Position numbers and translations under genes: made by a program. The notes beneath the pieces are model-generated. The model was not told the DNA's origin. It searched no databases and was given only the letters and a program-made list of their open reading frames with translations. From assembly GCA_019084435.1 (NCBI GenBank), contig JAHRFV010000181.1, positions 1 to 7,110 of the forward strand: a stretch of DNA of 7,110 bases, in the 5' to 3' direction. Source of the DNA: Dethiosulfatibacter sp. (GTDB lineage: Bacteria; Bacillota_A; Clostridia; Tissierellales; Dethiosulfatibacteraceae). Shown here in pieces: positions 1 through 7,084 of the stretch (position 1 is its first letter; the number at the start of each line of letters is the position of its first letter).

Positions 1-729
1 TATATCATATGCAATGGAACAAATCTTATGTTTTCAGACAGGGGATATAGAGGTGTTATTATTATAATCGGTAGCTATTTCAATTGTATCGATATTGAAG
101 AAAAAAAAATTACTGTGGGAGCAGGCACACTTTTATCCTTGACTGCCAAATATGCAGCTGATAATGAACTGAAGGGAATGGAATTTGCCAGTGGAATCCC
201 AGGGTATGTGGGGGGAGCAGTTGCCATGACTGCGGCCGCATATGGCGGTGAAATGGTCAATATTGTCAAATCTGTAAGATGTATGGACTACAAAGGAAAA
301 GTCTATAGTTTTACAAATGAGGAAATGGAGTTTGAATATCGAAACAGCCGAGTTTTCAAGAATAACCTGATTGTACTGTCATCTGTGTTGGAGCTTGAAG
401 AGGGCAATAAAAAAGAAATATACGACAGGATCAATCACCTCGCAGAAAGACGAAGGACGAACCAGCCTCTGGATAAACCTAGTGCGGGCAGCACATTCAA
501 AAGGCCAACAGAGGGATTTGCAGCCAAATTAATTGAGGATTCAGGACTAAAAGGTCTAAGGTTTAGAGGCGCTATGGTTTCTGACAAACATTCAGGATTT
601 GTCATTAATGACAATAATGCGAAAGCAGATGAAGTATTATCTTTGATGAGAATCGTGAGAGAAACCGTTTATCAGAAATTCGGCATTACCCTTGAACCGG
701 AAGTCAAAATAATAGGCGAAGAATTCTAG
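1..729 (+). CDS. murB: UDP-N-acetylenolpyruvoylglucosamine reductase MurB, 5' end missing
   Basis: This cytoplasmic FAD enzyme reduces UDP-GlcNAc-enolpyruvate to UDP-MurNAc with NADPH, the second committed step of peptidoglycan synthesis. The frame is open from base 1, so the ATG at 28 is an internal Met: the preceding codons read YIICNGTNL, the FAD-binding motif of the family. Counting codons from base 1, visible motifs are NGTNL (5-9), the glycine-rich SGIPGYVGGAV (64-74), EYRNS with the conserved Arg (114), SAGSTFKRP with the catalytic Ser (164), and LEPEVKIIGE with the proton-relay Glu near 232-234. The 242 residues present against roughly 300 in the family suggest about 60 N-terminal residues lie outside the window. 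The segment usually reading MNAGAYGGE is MTAAAYGGE here. The TAG stop lies inside the ribosome binding site of the next gene, 7 bases before its ATG, so the two are probably co-transcribed. Confidence 0.96.
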   Translation, partial: YIICNGTNLMFSDRGYRGVIIIIGSYFNCIDIEEKKITVGAGTLLSLTAKYAADNELKGMEFASGIPGYVGGAVAMTAAAYGGEMVNIVKSVRCMDYKGKVYSFTNEEMEFEYRNSRVFKNNLIVLSSVLELEEGNKKEIYDRINHLAERRRTNQPLDKPSAGSTFKRPTEGFAAKLIEDSGLKGLRFRGAMVSDKHSGFVINDNNAKADEVLSLMRIVRETVYQKFGITLEPEVKIIGEEF

Positions 730-736
730 GAGTCTT

Positions 737-1477
737 ATGAGAATTAACAAGGATTATCATATTCATTCTAAATATTCAAAAAATGGACATTGTAAAAACG
801 AAATAGAGACTATCATACAAAAAGCCATTAGCGTTGGACTGGATGAAATAGCGATTTCAGACCATGGGATTAAACATGTCCTGTATGGGACAAGTGAAAA
901 AAATCTGATTGAAGCAAAAAATGAAATCAGGAACTTAAATGAAAAGTATAAAAACATCAATATCAAACTTGGCATTGAAGCAAATCTGATTAGCTTTGAT
1001 GGATTGACTGATATAACTGATCTAGTTGCTGAAAATTGTGAAGTTATTCAAATGGGCATACACTATGGTGTGATTTTTAAAGGATTAAGAGGATTAATTG
1101 AATTTTTCCTGCTCAATTTCCTAGCAAAATTTATCTCCCCAATCAAGGAATACATGATTAGAAGAAATACAGATGCCATGATAAAAGCTATGGATAAATA
1201 CAATATTGATATCATTACGCATCCTGGAGACAAAATACCTGTGGATATAGACAGGTTATCAAAAAAAGCGGCAGAAACCAATACGATGCTTGAGATTAAC
1301 AACTCCCACAAACACCTGACAAAAGAAGAAATCATTTTAGCAGCAAAGTATGGAGTAGTTTTTATTATTGGATCTGATTCCCATGACTATGAAAATATTG
1401 GAAAATTCTCAGATTCATTAGATAGAGTCATTCAAGCAGGATTGTCGACGGATAGAGTGGTAAATTTGGAGGCGTGA
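737..1477 (+). CDS. PHP-domain metal-dependent phosphoesterase (histidinol-phosphatase-like)
   Basis: A 246-residue single-domain protein of the PHP superfamily (COG1387-like), whose members hydrolyse phosphoesters with a trinuclear metal centre. Expected metal ligands are visible in order: HIHSKYS (H8, H10), SDHG (D42, H43), GIEAN (E81), GIHYG (H109), THPGD (H162) and GSDSHD (D214, H216). The complete set argues for an active enzyme. The substrate is unknown; histidinol phosphate is only one candidate, and there are no histidine genes nearby. Between H109 and H162 lies an unusually hydrophobic stretch (about residues 112-136, including EFFLLNFLAKFI), perhaps an amphipathic or substrate-lid helix. 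There is no signal peptide. The site AGGAGT (728-733) overlaps the murB stop and sits at good distance from this ATG. A PHP gene between murB and rapZ is, from memory, common in Clostridia, which suggests a link to envelope or sugar-phosphate metabolism, but that is inference. Confidence 0.88.
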   Translation: MRINKDYHIHSKYSKNGHCKNEIETIIQKAISVGLDEIAISDHGIKHVLYGTSEKNLIEAKNEIRNLNEKYKNINIKLGIEANLISFDGLTDITDLVAENCEVIQMGIHYGVIFKGLRGLIEFFLLNFLAKFISPIKEYMIRRNTDAMIKAMDKYNIDIITHPGDKIPVDIDRLSKKAAETNTMLEINNSHKHLTKEEIILAAKYGVVFIIGSDSHDYENIGKFSDSLDRVIQAGLSTDRVVNLEA

Positions 1478-1478
1478 T

Positions 1479-2333
1479 ATGAAATTTGTGATTATAACAG
1501 GAATGTCAGGGGCGGGTAAAAGCTTGGCGGTGAAGGCATTTGAAGATATTGATTATTATTGCATGGATAATCTTCCACCTAGCCTATTGCCCGATTTTGC
1601 GAATCTGTGGCGAGAGTCGTCAAGAAATATCAACGATGTTGCTATAGTTGTTGATATAAGAGGTGGTGTTTTTTTTAAAGATCTTTTTACTAGTCTGGAA
1701 ATTCTTAAAGGGGAAGGACTTAGATATGAGATACTGTTTTTAGAGGCTTCAGATGAAGCCCTGATTAAGAGATTTAAAGAGCACAGAAGACCACATCCAG
1801 CTGATCCAACTGGAAGGATGATAGACGCAATAACTCTTGAGAGACAAATACTCAAAGATGTGAAAGAAAAGGCAGATCACATCATAGATACAACAAGCTT
1901 GACCAATGCCATGCTGAAAGAAGAGATAAATGAAATTTTTTTGATGGGACACGTACAGAAAAAGATTACAATCTCAATAGTGTCTTTCGGTTTCAAGGCT
2001 GGTATACCGATGGATTGTGACTTGGTTTTTGACGTCAGGTTCTTACCAAATCCTCATTATATCGAAGAAATGAGAGAAATGAATGGAAATGATCAGATAG
2101 TACAGGATTATGTCATGAATTTCGAACAAAGCAACGTTTTTCTACAGAAGCTAGAGGACATGCTCAAGTTCCTTATTCCATATTATCAAAAAGAAGGAAA
2201 GACACAGCTTGTCATAGGAATTGGTTGTACTGGTGGAAAGCACAGATCTGTGACCATCAGCAATCTTCTAGCAGAAATAATTGAAAAAGATGACTATAGG
2301 ACAATTATAACTCACAGAGATATTTATCGATAA
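1479..2333 (+). CDS. rapZ: RNase adapter / nucleotide-binding protein RapZ (YvcJ)
   Basis: A 284-residue, full-length RapZ/YvcJ protein. The N-terminal P-loop domain shows Walker A GMSGAGKS (residues 8-15), the family motif MDNLPP (29-34), a Walker B-like VVDIRG (57-62) and RRPHP (103-107). The C-terminal domain has FGFKAG and the signature GCTGGKHRSV (249-258), the region that binds glucosamine-6-phosphate in E. coli RapZ. In E. coli RapZ guides RNase E to the sRNA GlmZ to control GlmS. Firmicutes lack that sRNA pair; B. subtilis YvcJ hydrolyses ATP/GTP and affects competence, so the role here is not certain. GGAGG at 1468-1472 precedes the ATG, and only one base separates it from the upstream stop, so translational coupling is likely. 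It ends with three consecutive stop codons (TAA TAA TGA, 2331-2339). In many Firmicutes yvcK and whiA follow; here they do not. Confidence 0.95.
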   Translation: MKFVIITGMSGAGKSLAVKAFEDIDYYCMDNLPPSLLPDFANLWRESSRNINDVAIVVDIRGGVFFKDLFTSLEILKGEGLRYEILFLEASDEALIKRFKEHRRPHPADPTGRMIDAITLERQILKDVKEKADHIIDTTSLTNAMLKEEINEIFLMGHVQKKITISIVSFGFKAGIPMDCDLVFDVRFLPNPHYIEEMREMNGNDQIVQDYVMNFEQSNVFLQKLEDMLKFLIPYYQKEGKTQLVIGIGCTGGKHRSVTISNLLAEIIEKDDYRTIITHRDIYR

Positions 2334-2345
2334 TAATGAGGTAAA

Positions 2346-3728
2346 ATGGAAAAAAACATAAGAACCGCAAATAATCTGATAAGCGGCAATATTACAACTG
2401 CTTTGTTCAGACTTGCCATACCCGTAATGGGGACTTCCTTCATACAAATGGCATATAATATGGTTGACACAATTTGGATAGGAAGACTTGGCAGCAATGA
2501 AGTTGCTGCTGTCGGAACAGCTGGCTTTTACATGTGGTTAGCGTTTGGATTTATAGTATTGGCAAAAATTGGGGCACAGGTAAATGTGGCCCAGAGCATT
2601 GGCAAAAATGATATGGCATCAGCCTCAACCTACAGTGCCGCAGGGCTTCAAAGTGCAATGATACTTGGGTTTCTTTACACCTTATTGGTCTATTTTTTCA
2701 GATATAGACTAATAGGTTTTTTTAATATTGATGATGCCTACGTTAATGAAATGGCTGTGAGATATCTTCAAATAGTAGTTTTTGCCATATTTTTTGCTTT
2801 TATCAATGAAGTGTTTTCAGGTATTATTATAGGCAGCGGGAATAGCGAGTTTCCTTTTAAAGTCAACATGGTAGGATTGACAACCAATATTATATTGGAT
2901 CCCATATTGATATTTGGTTTAGGAGTCATACCTGCTATGGGAGCAAGAGGGGCAGCCATTGCAACATTGATTGCCCAAATAACGGTGACCCTAATATATG
3001 TTATCTTTACAAGGAAAAGAAACTTTGGATTTCTAAAAACCAAGCTATTTAAGAGGCTGTTTTTAAAAGAAATTATCGAGAATGTTAGGATAGGTTTACC
3101 AATCAGTTTGCACAGCATATTCTTTACGTTTTTCACAATGACGCTGGCAAGGATTGTCGCTTTCTGGGGACCGTTAGCAATTGCTATACAGCGGGTCGGG
3201 GGTCAGATAGAATCTATATCTTGGCGAACATCTGAGGGGTTTTCTTCCTCTTTGAGCTCGTTTGTCGGACAGAATTTTGGTGCTGGAGAAAAAGAACGCG
3301 TCAAGTCAGGTTATTTGACAGCGATTCGAATTATGACCGTGTTTGGTGTTTTCACAAGTATATTGCTGATTGTTTTTTCACGAGTAATCATGGGTATATT
3401 CATACCTGAAGCTGAGGCAATAGAACTAGGAAGCTCTTATCTAAAGATACTGGGAGTTTCCCAATTGTTTATGTGTATCGAAATAACCACCCAAGGAGCG
3501 TTTGCAGGAATGGGAAGAACAAAACCTCCTGCATTGGTGAGTATAGCATTCAATGCTGCGAGAATACCAATAGCATTGTTTTTGTCCAAAACATTCCTAG
3601 AACTGAATGGCGTTTGGTGGAGCATCAGTTTAACCAGTATTTTTAAAGGGATTATACTGGTTGTGTGGTTCGCTTTTATTCTTAAGAAATATTTGCATGA
3701 TCCAGATACAGGAGGTAGTGATGGCTAA
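2346..3728 (+). CDS. MATE-family multidrug/toxin efflux transporter (NorM/DinF-like)
   Basis: A 460-residue integral membrane protein, the usual MATE length, with two MatE halves (about residues 16-175 and 240-400) and roughly twelve hydrophobic segments; the charged loop at about 220-245 (rich in Lys/Arg/Phe) separates the halves. The first segment carries the typical IPVMGTSFIQMAYNMVDT followed by IWIGRLG; its Asp41 matches the conserved acidic residue of TM1 that couples H+ or Na+ in studied MATE proteins. Such transporters export cationic drugs or metabolites using an ion gradient; the substrate and coupling ion cannot be read from sequence. The start follows GAGG (2338-2341) with a short 4-base spacer, 12 bases after the rapZ stop. 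Its last 8 bases overlap the argH start (ATGGCTAA contains both the argH ATG and this TAA), so argH translation is probably coupled to it. No local regulator gene is present. Confidence 0.92.
   Translation: MEKNIRTANNLISGNITTALFRLAIPVMGTSFIQMAYNMVDTIWIGRLGSNEVAAVGTAGFYMWLAFGFIVLAKIGAQVNVAQSIGKNDMASASTYSAAGLQSAMILGFLYTLLVYFFRYRLIGFFNIDDAYVNEMAVRYLQIVVFAIFFAFINEVFSGIIIGSGNSEFPFKVNMVGLTTNIILDPILIFGLGVIPAMGARGAAIATLIAQITVTLIYVIFTRKRNFGFLKTKLFKRLFLKEIIENVRIGLPISLHSIFFTFFTMTLARIVAFWGPLAIAIQRVGGQIESISWRTSEGFSSSLSSFVGQNFGAGEKERVKSGYLTAIRIMTVFGVFTSILLIVFSRVIMGIFIPEAEAIELGSSYLKILGVSQLFMCIEITTQGAFAGMGRTKPPALVSIAFNAARIPIALFLSKTFLELNGVWWSISLTSIFKGIILVVWFAFILKKYLHDPDTGGSDG
3711..3716 (+). promoter_or_regulatory. 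Ribosome binding site that fixes the argH start
   Basis: GGAGGT lies four bases before the ATG at 3721, still inside the MATE coding sequence. The frame is open further upstream to an ATG at 3661, but the residues from there to 3720 are out-of-frame MATE sequence with no ArgH similarity, whereas MANLWSGRFEKG from 3721 is the canonical ArgH N-terminus. Confidence 0.85.
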
Positions 3729-5097
3729 TTTATGGAGCGGTAGATTTGAAAAAGGCATGGATAAACTCATGGAAGAGTTCAATGCTTCGATTGAGTTGGA
3801 TAAAAGATTATATGATGTGGATATCGACGGTAGTATAGCACATGTGACAATGTTGTCTGAGCAAGAGATAGTAACAAAGGCTGAAGCCGAGTTGATCATA
3901 AATGCTCTTGAAAAAATTAGAGTGTTGATTTCAGAGAATAAAGTTGAATTCTCTACCAGACTTGAAGATATTCATATGACAGTCGAGACCTTATTGATAG
4001 AAGAGATTGGAGAAGTCGGAAAGAAGCTTCATACCGCAAGAAGCAGAAATGATCAGGTAGCTCTTGATACGAGATTGTTCATGCGAAAAGAGCTAAAGGG
4101 TATTATAGAAGAAATCAAAATACTACTGGAAGTCATTCTTTCAAAAGCAAATGAGTATAGAGCTGATATTATGATTGGGTTTACCCATTTACAGCATGCT
4201 CAACCTGTAACAGTTGGCTTTCATTTGATGGCTTATTTCCAGATGTTCAAGAGAGATTTAGAGCGAGTGGAAGATTGCCTAAAAAGGATGGATTACAATC
4301 CATTAGGATCTGGGGCATTGGCAGGCACGACTATCAGTATTAACAGACAGAGAACCACCGAGCTTTTAGGTTTTAGCAACATAAGCGAGAATGCCATGGA
4401 TTCTGTTTCAGATAAAGATTTTGTTTTGGAGTTTTTAAGCGATGCTGCCATTTGTATCATGCATCTGAGTAGGTTTGCTGAGGAGTTTATCATCTGGAAT
4501 TCACAGGAGTTCAACTACATAGATATTGATGATGCCTTTTGTACCGGTAGCAGTATAATGCCTCAAAAGAAGAATCCGGATATTGCAGAATTGATTAGAG
4601 GAAAAACAGGTAGGGTTTATGGAAACTTGGTTTCAATGCTGACAGTTATGAAAGGAACACCCTTGGCTTACAACAAAGACTTTCAGGAAGATAAGGCTGC
4701 TTTGTTTGACACAATTGATACTTTGAGAATATCTCTGAAAATATTTGCTAAGATGCTGGAAAATACAAAATTCAAATCAGAAGAAATCAGTAAACACTTA
4801 GACAAAGGTTTTCTGGCTGCTACAGATATTGCTGAGAATATGGTAAAATTAGGCATGCCTTTTCGAGAAGCTCATGAAATAGTTGGCAAAATGGTTAAAT
4901 TTTGCGAGTTAAATAAAATAGGACTGGATGAGATTAAAGACGAGAATCTTAATGACATCAGTCCGGTATTAACGAATAACATGATTCCTGATTTATCGGC
5001 TAGAGCCTGTGTAGATCGAAGGGATTCTTATGGAGGAACAGCAGTGAAGGAGGTCGAAAGGCAGATAAAAGCAGGTAGAGATTATTTGTCTAAATAG
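3721..5097 (+). CDS. argH: Argininosuccinate lyase
   Basis: Cytoplasmic homotetrameric enzyme of the fumarase/aspartase superfamily; it cleaves argininosuccinate to arginine and fumarate, the last step of arginine synthesis. The protein is 458 residues, the normal length. Motifs in order: N-terminal LWSGRF (4-9), substrate-binding HTARSRNDQ (104-112), THLQHAQPV (155-163, with the conserved catalytic-site His159), and the superfamily signature GSSIMPQKKNP (276-286) containing the catalytic serine. The C-terminus has the family's SYGGTA and ends GRDYLSK. All signatures are intact, so it should be active. It is coupled to the MATE gene by an 8-base overlap and has no argG or other arg gene beside it in the window, which is atypical because argG-argH is the usual pairing. 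Its last 16 bases overlap the 3' end of the convergent TPR gene; I see no clear terminator between them. Confidence 0.97.
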   Translation: MANLWSGRFEKGMDKLMEEFNASIELDKRLYDVDIDGSIAHVTMLSEQEIVTKAEAELIINALEKIRVLISENKVEFSTRLEDIHMTVETLLIEEIGEVGKKLHTARSRNDQVALDTRLFMRKELKGIIEEIKILLEVILSKANEYRADIMIGFTHLQHAQPVTVGFHLMAYFQMFKRDLERVEDCLKRMDYNPLGSGALAGTTISINRQRTTELLGFSNISENAMDSVSDKDFVLEFLSDAAICIMHLSRFAEEFIIWNSQEFNYIDIDDAFCTGSSIMPQKKNPDIAELIRGKTGRVYGNLVSMLTVMKGTPLAYNKDFQEDKAALFDTIDTLRISLKIFAKMLENTKFKSEEISKHLDKGFLAATDIAENMVKLGMPFREAHEIVGKMVKFCELNKIGLDEIKDENLNDISPVLTNNMIPDLSARACVDRRDSYGGTAVKEVERQIKAGRDYLSK

Positions 5098-5996
5098 TCT
5101 GCTAGTTCATTTAAATCTTCATCTTTGTTAATATAATCAATGAAAAAATCATCAAGCTGACAAGCAGTCTTAGCATCTAAGATTGCTTTTTCTTTATTGT
5201 CAGTCAAGAGATACAGGCAACTTCTATGATAATATAAGAAAGCTTTTTCAGGATTTTTGTCAATCCCTCTATCCAACCATTGGATTGCTTCAGTATACAT
5301 TTTCATTTCCTTGTAATAGACTGAAAGGTTCAGATAAATAAAGGGGTTAACAGGATCCAGAGACAATGATATGTTATAATATTTTTCGGCCTTGACCAAA
5401 TCACCTTTTTTTCCATATATAACGCCTAGATTAAAAGATGATGTAGGATTATCTGGGTTTAAACGGTAGGCTTTTTTGAATAATCGTTCGGCCTTGTCGT
5501 CCATATCATACTCTTCATAGAGTGATCCAAGGTTAAGTATAGACCAGTAATCTTCCTTATCCATTTTTATTGCCTTGAGATAGTACTTCTCGCTATTCTT
5601 GAAATCGTCTTTTCGTTGGTAAACACCTGCGAGAAAAAAATATGCCTGTTGATAATTTTGATCAATTTTTATAGCGTTAAGATATGATTCGATTGCTAGA
5701 TTATAATCCTCAGAATCTTCATAGACTAAACCCAATCCAAAATAAACTCGAGATTCATCTGGATTAAGTGTCAGTATTTCTTTAAACAACTTTTGAGCAA
5801 GTATCAACTCATCTTTTTCATAGTAGATGAAGGCCATATCAAGAAGCATATCAATGTCTTGATATGCTCCGCCAAATTCTTTCGATTTTTTGAAATATGT
5901 TAATGCTTTTTCGATATTATCCTGTTCAAGAAAGCTTTCACCAATGATTCTATAGTTATTGCTCAATCTGTATTTCTTTTTTGAGATGGTTATCAT
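5082..5996 (-). CDS. Tetratricopeptide-repeat (TPR) protein of unknown function
   Basis: A 304-residue protein made almost wholly of about eight TPR units, spaced some 34 residues apart from about residue 12 to 285. Typical pieces are YFGLGLVYEDSEDYNLAIES, ILNLGSLYEEYDMDDKAERL and FNLGVIYGKKGDLVKAEKYY, each with the usual Gly/Ala and Tyr spacing and often ending in LNP or LDP. TPR solenoids bind proteins or peptides; no enzymatic domain, signal peptide or membrane segment is visible, so it is probably a cytoplasmic scaffold or adaptor. I chose the ATG at 5996 because AGGAGT precedes it at 5-base spacing. The in-frame ATG at 6035 would add 13 residues, lacks any Shine-Dalgarno and would overlap clpC. 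The start is 13 bases beyond the clpC stop, so the two are likely co-transcribed; a role as a Clp partner is conceivable but unproven. The gene ends inside argH. Confidence 0.85.
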   Translation of the reverse strand: MITISKKKYRLSNNYRIIGESFLEQDNIEKALTYFKKSKEFGGAYQDIDMLLDMAFIYYEKDELILAQKLFKEILTLNPDESRVYFGLGLVYEDSEDYNLAIESYLNAIKIDQNYQQAYFFLAGVYQRKDDFKNSEKYYLKAIKMDKEDYWSILNLGSLYEEYDMDDKAERLFKKAYRLNPDNPTSSFNLGVIYGKKGDLVKAEKYYNISLSLDPVNPFIYLNLSVYYKEMKMYTEAIQWLDRGIDKNPEKAFLYYHRSCLYLLTDNKEKAILDAKTACQLDDFFIDYINKDEDLNELADYLDK

Positions 5997-6000
5997 TTGA

Positions 6001-6006
6001 ACTCCT
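6001..6006 (-). promoter_or_regulatory. Ribosome binding site that fixes the TPR gene start
   Basis: On the minus strand AGGAGT stands just before TCAAATG, giving standard spacing to the ATG at 5996. It falls between the clpC stop (6010-6012) and the TPR start. The alternative ATG at 6035 has only an AT-rich sequence (GTTTTATTTTAGAAA) in front of it. Confidence 0.8.
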
Positions 6007-6009
6007 GAT

Positions 6010-6942
6010 TCAATAAACCAATTTGACTTGGTCATTTTCTAAAATAAAACTGATTTCCATGTTATCTTTAATCAATCCTTTAAGATATGATTCTGATATT
6101 TCGTCCTCAATCAGTCTTTGTATTGTTCTGCGGAGAGGTCTGGCGCCATATTTGCTACTGTATCCAACCTTCAAAATATGATCCTTTACCTCATCGGATA
6201 CATTTAAGACGATGCTCTTATTCTTGGCTTCTTCAGCAACTTCTTTGATCATAAGGTCGATTATTTCTCTTAGCTCAATATGACTTAATTCTGTAAAGAC
6301 TATGATCTCATCGACTCTGTTCAGAAACTCCGGTCTAAAAACATTCTTGACTTCATCATGTATCTTACTTTCCATTGCTTCATAATCTTTATTGCCAAAA
6401 CCGATTTTATTGCCACGATTATTGGTACCTATATTAGACGTCATGATGATGACCGTATTCTCGAAATTCACTGTTCTGCCTTTTGAATCCGTTAAGATTC
6501 CGTCATCTAGTATCTGAAGCAACACATTGAATATGTCAGGATGTGCTTTTTCTATTTCATCCAAGAGAATGACAGAATAAGGCTTTCGCCTGATTTTCTC
6601 AGTCAGGAATCCTGCTTGGTCAAAACCTACATAGCCTGGGGGTGCACCAATTAGTTTTGAAACTGTATGCTTCTCCATATATTCAGACATATCCAGTCTG
6701 ATCATAGATTCTTCATTTTCAAACAACTCAAACGTAAGGGTCTTTGCCAGCTCTGTTTTACCGACGCCTGTAGGACCAACAAATATAAAAGAAGCAGGTT
6801 TCTTTCGCTTCTTAAAACCAGAGCGACTTCTTCTGATAGCCTTGGCAAGACTTGATATGGCGTTTTCCTGCCCGATGACCCTTCTATGGAGTCTTGTTTC
6901 CAGATTCAGCAGTTTTTCACCCTCGCCTGCAGATAGCTTATG
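6010..6942 (-). CDS. clpC: ClpC-type AAA+ unfoldase, C-terminal half only
   Basis: The 310 residues preserved are the end of the inter-domain linker and the whole second AAA+ module of a Hsp100 unfoldase. In order (residue 1 at base 6942): HKLS linker, LHRRVIGQ (19-25), Walker [11 protein letters not shown] (56-65), pore loop GYVGF, Walker [12 protein letters not shown], sensor 1 IIMTSNIG, the loop KIGFG, arginine finger FRPEFLNR, and sensor 2 YGARPLRR. The IGF tripeptide aligns with the ClpP-binding loop of ClpC/ClpX, so I infer a ClpAP-like protease partner rather than a ClpB disaggregase. The stretch [16 protein letters not shown] is close to B. subtilis ClpC; ClpE is not fully excluded without the N-terminus. 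No true start is present: the TTG at 6726 is an internal Leu codon. The frame is cut at 6942/6943 by the fold-back, which places TAA immediately upstream. Residues about 5-8 (AGEG) fit the family poorly and may contain base errors. Confidence 0.88.
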   Translation of the reverse strand, partial: HKLSAGEGEKLLNLETRLHRRVIGQENAISSLAKAIRRSRSGFKKRKKPASFIFVGPTGVGKTELAKTLTFELFENEESMIRLDMSEYMEKHTVSKLIGAPPGYVGFDQAGFLTEKIRRKPYSVILLDEIEKAHPDIFNVLLQILDDGILTDSKGRTVNFENTVIIMTSNIGTNNRGNKIGFGNKDYEAMESKIHDEVKNVFRPEFLNRVDEIIVFTELSHIELREIIDLMIKEVAEEAKNKSIVLNVSDEVKDHILKVGYSSKYGARPLRRTIQRLIEDEISESYLKGLIKDNMEISFILENDQVKLVY

Positions 6943-7084
6943 TTATAGAAGCCTGGACAAAAATACCCGTTCATAAGCTATCTGAACGCGAGACTGAAAA
7001 ACTTCTCAATCTCGAAAGAAGACTCCATAGAAGGGTCATCCAGCAGCAAAAAGCCATATAAATTCTTGCAAACGCTATCAGAAG
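6830..7084. repeat. Imperfect inverted duplication within clpC (probable chimeric fold-back)
   Basis: Bases 6830-6942 and 6972-7084 are inverted copies, 113 bases each with no gaps and 97 matches (16 mismatches by hand count). They flank a 29-base unpaired spacer (6943-6971). The innermost 13 base pairs are perfect: 6930-6942 (CAGATAGCTTATG) against 6972-6984. The spacer reads as clpC only in the plus direction ([10 protein letters not shown]), so the turn point is at about 6942/6943. The mismatches fall at codon positions 1, 2 and 3 in the ratio 4:6:6 and include a stop, so this is not a duplicate gene kept by selection. Confidence 0.93.
6933..7084 (+). pseudogene. Inverted clpC linker fragment on the plus strand
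   Basis: Reading plus from 6933 gives [17 protein letters not shown], then [19 protein letters not shown], then QQQKAI and a stop (TAA, 7059-7061), continuing in frame as ILANAIR. This is the segment linking the two AAA+ modules of ClpC, where the family shows a WTxIPV motif followed by E-T/S-x-K-LL and VIGQ. It supplies about 13 residues that the minus-strand gene has lost upstream of its HKLS. It is not an independent gene: it has no start or ribosome binding site, the invariant Gly of VIGQ is replaced by Gln, and it repeats the neighbouring gene in reverse. Confidence 0.8.

Noticed and set aside
101..109. A run of nine A in murB, and eight T followed by three A in rapZ (1669-1679), as programmed frameshift sites or hidden frameshifts.
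   Set aside because: The reading frames and family motifs continue intact on both sides, and no alternative frame product of interest follows.
3661..3720. Longer ArgH starting at the ATG at 3661.
   Set aside because: The added residues are out-of-frame MATE sequence, while the start at 3721 has GGAGGT before it and the canonical MANLWSGRF.
5997..6035. Extended N-terminus of the TPR protein from the ATG at 6035.
   Set aside because: It has no Shine-Dalgarno, would overlap clpC by 26 bases, and a well-placed AGGAGT serves the ATG at 5996.
6010..6726. A complete 238-residue protein starting at the TTG at 6726.
   Set aside because: The TTG is an internal Leu codon of ClpC; starting there would drop the Walker A motif, and similarity continues upstream to 6942.
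6667..6855. A small plus-strand open frame opposite clpC.
   Set aside because: It is antisense to the conserved Walker A region, has no ribosome binding site and resembles no protein I know.
6930..6984. Invertible DNA switch or hairpin telomere formed by the 13-base inverted repeat and spacer.
   Set aside because: The arms and spacer are clpC coding sequence, no recombinase or resolvase gene is seen, and a closed hairpin telomere would not have an unpaired 29-base spacer, a second turn at 7080, or imperfect arms.
6930..6984. Strong stem-loop as an intrinsic terminator or regulatory RNA.
   Set aside because: It lies at the chimeric junction within a coding gene, the stem is AT-rich, and no U-tract follows.
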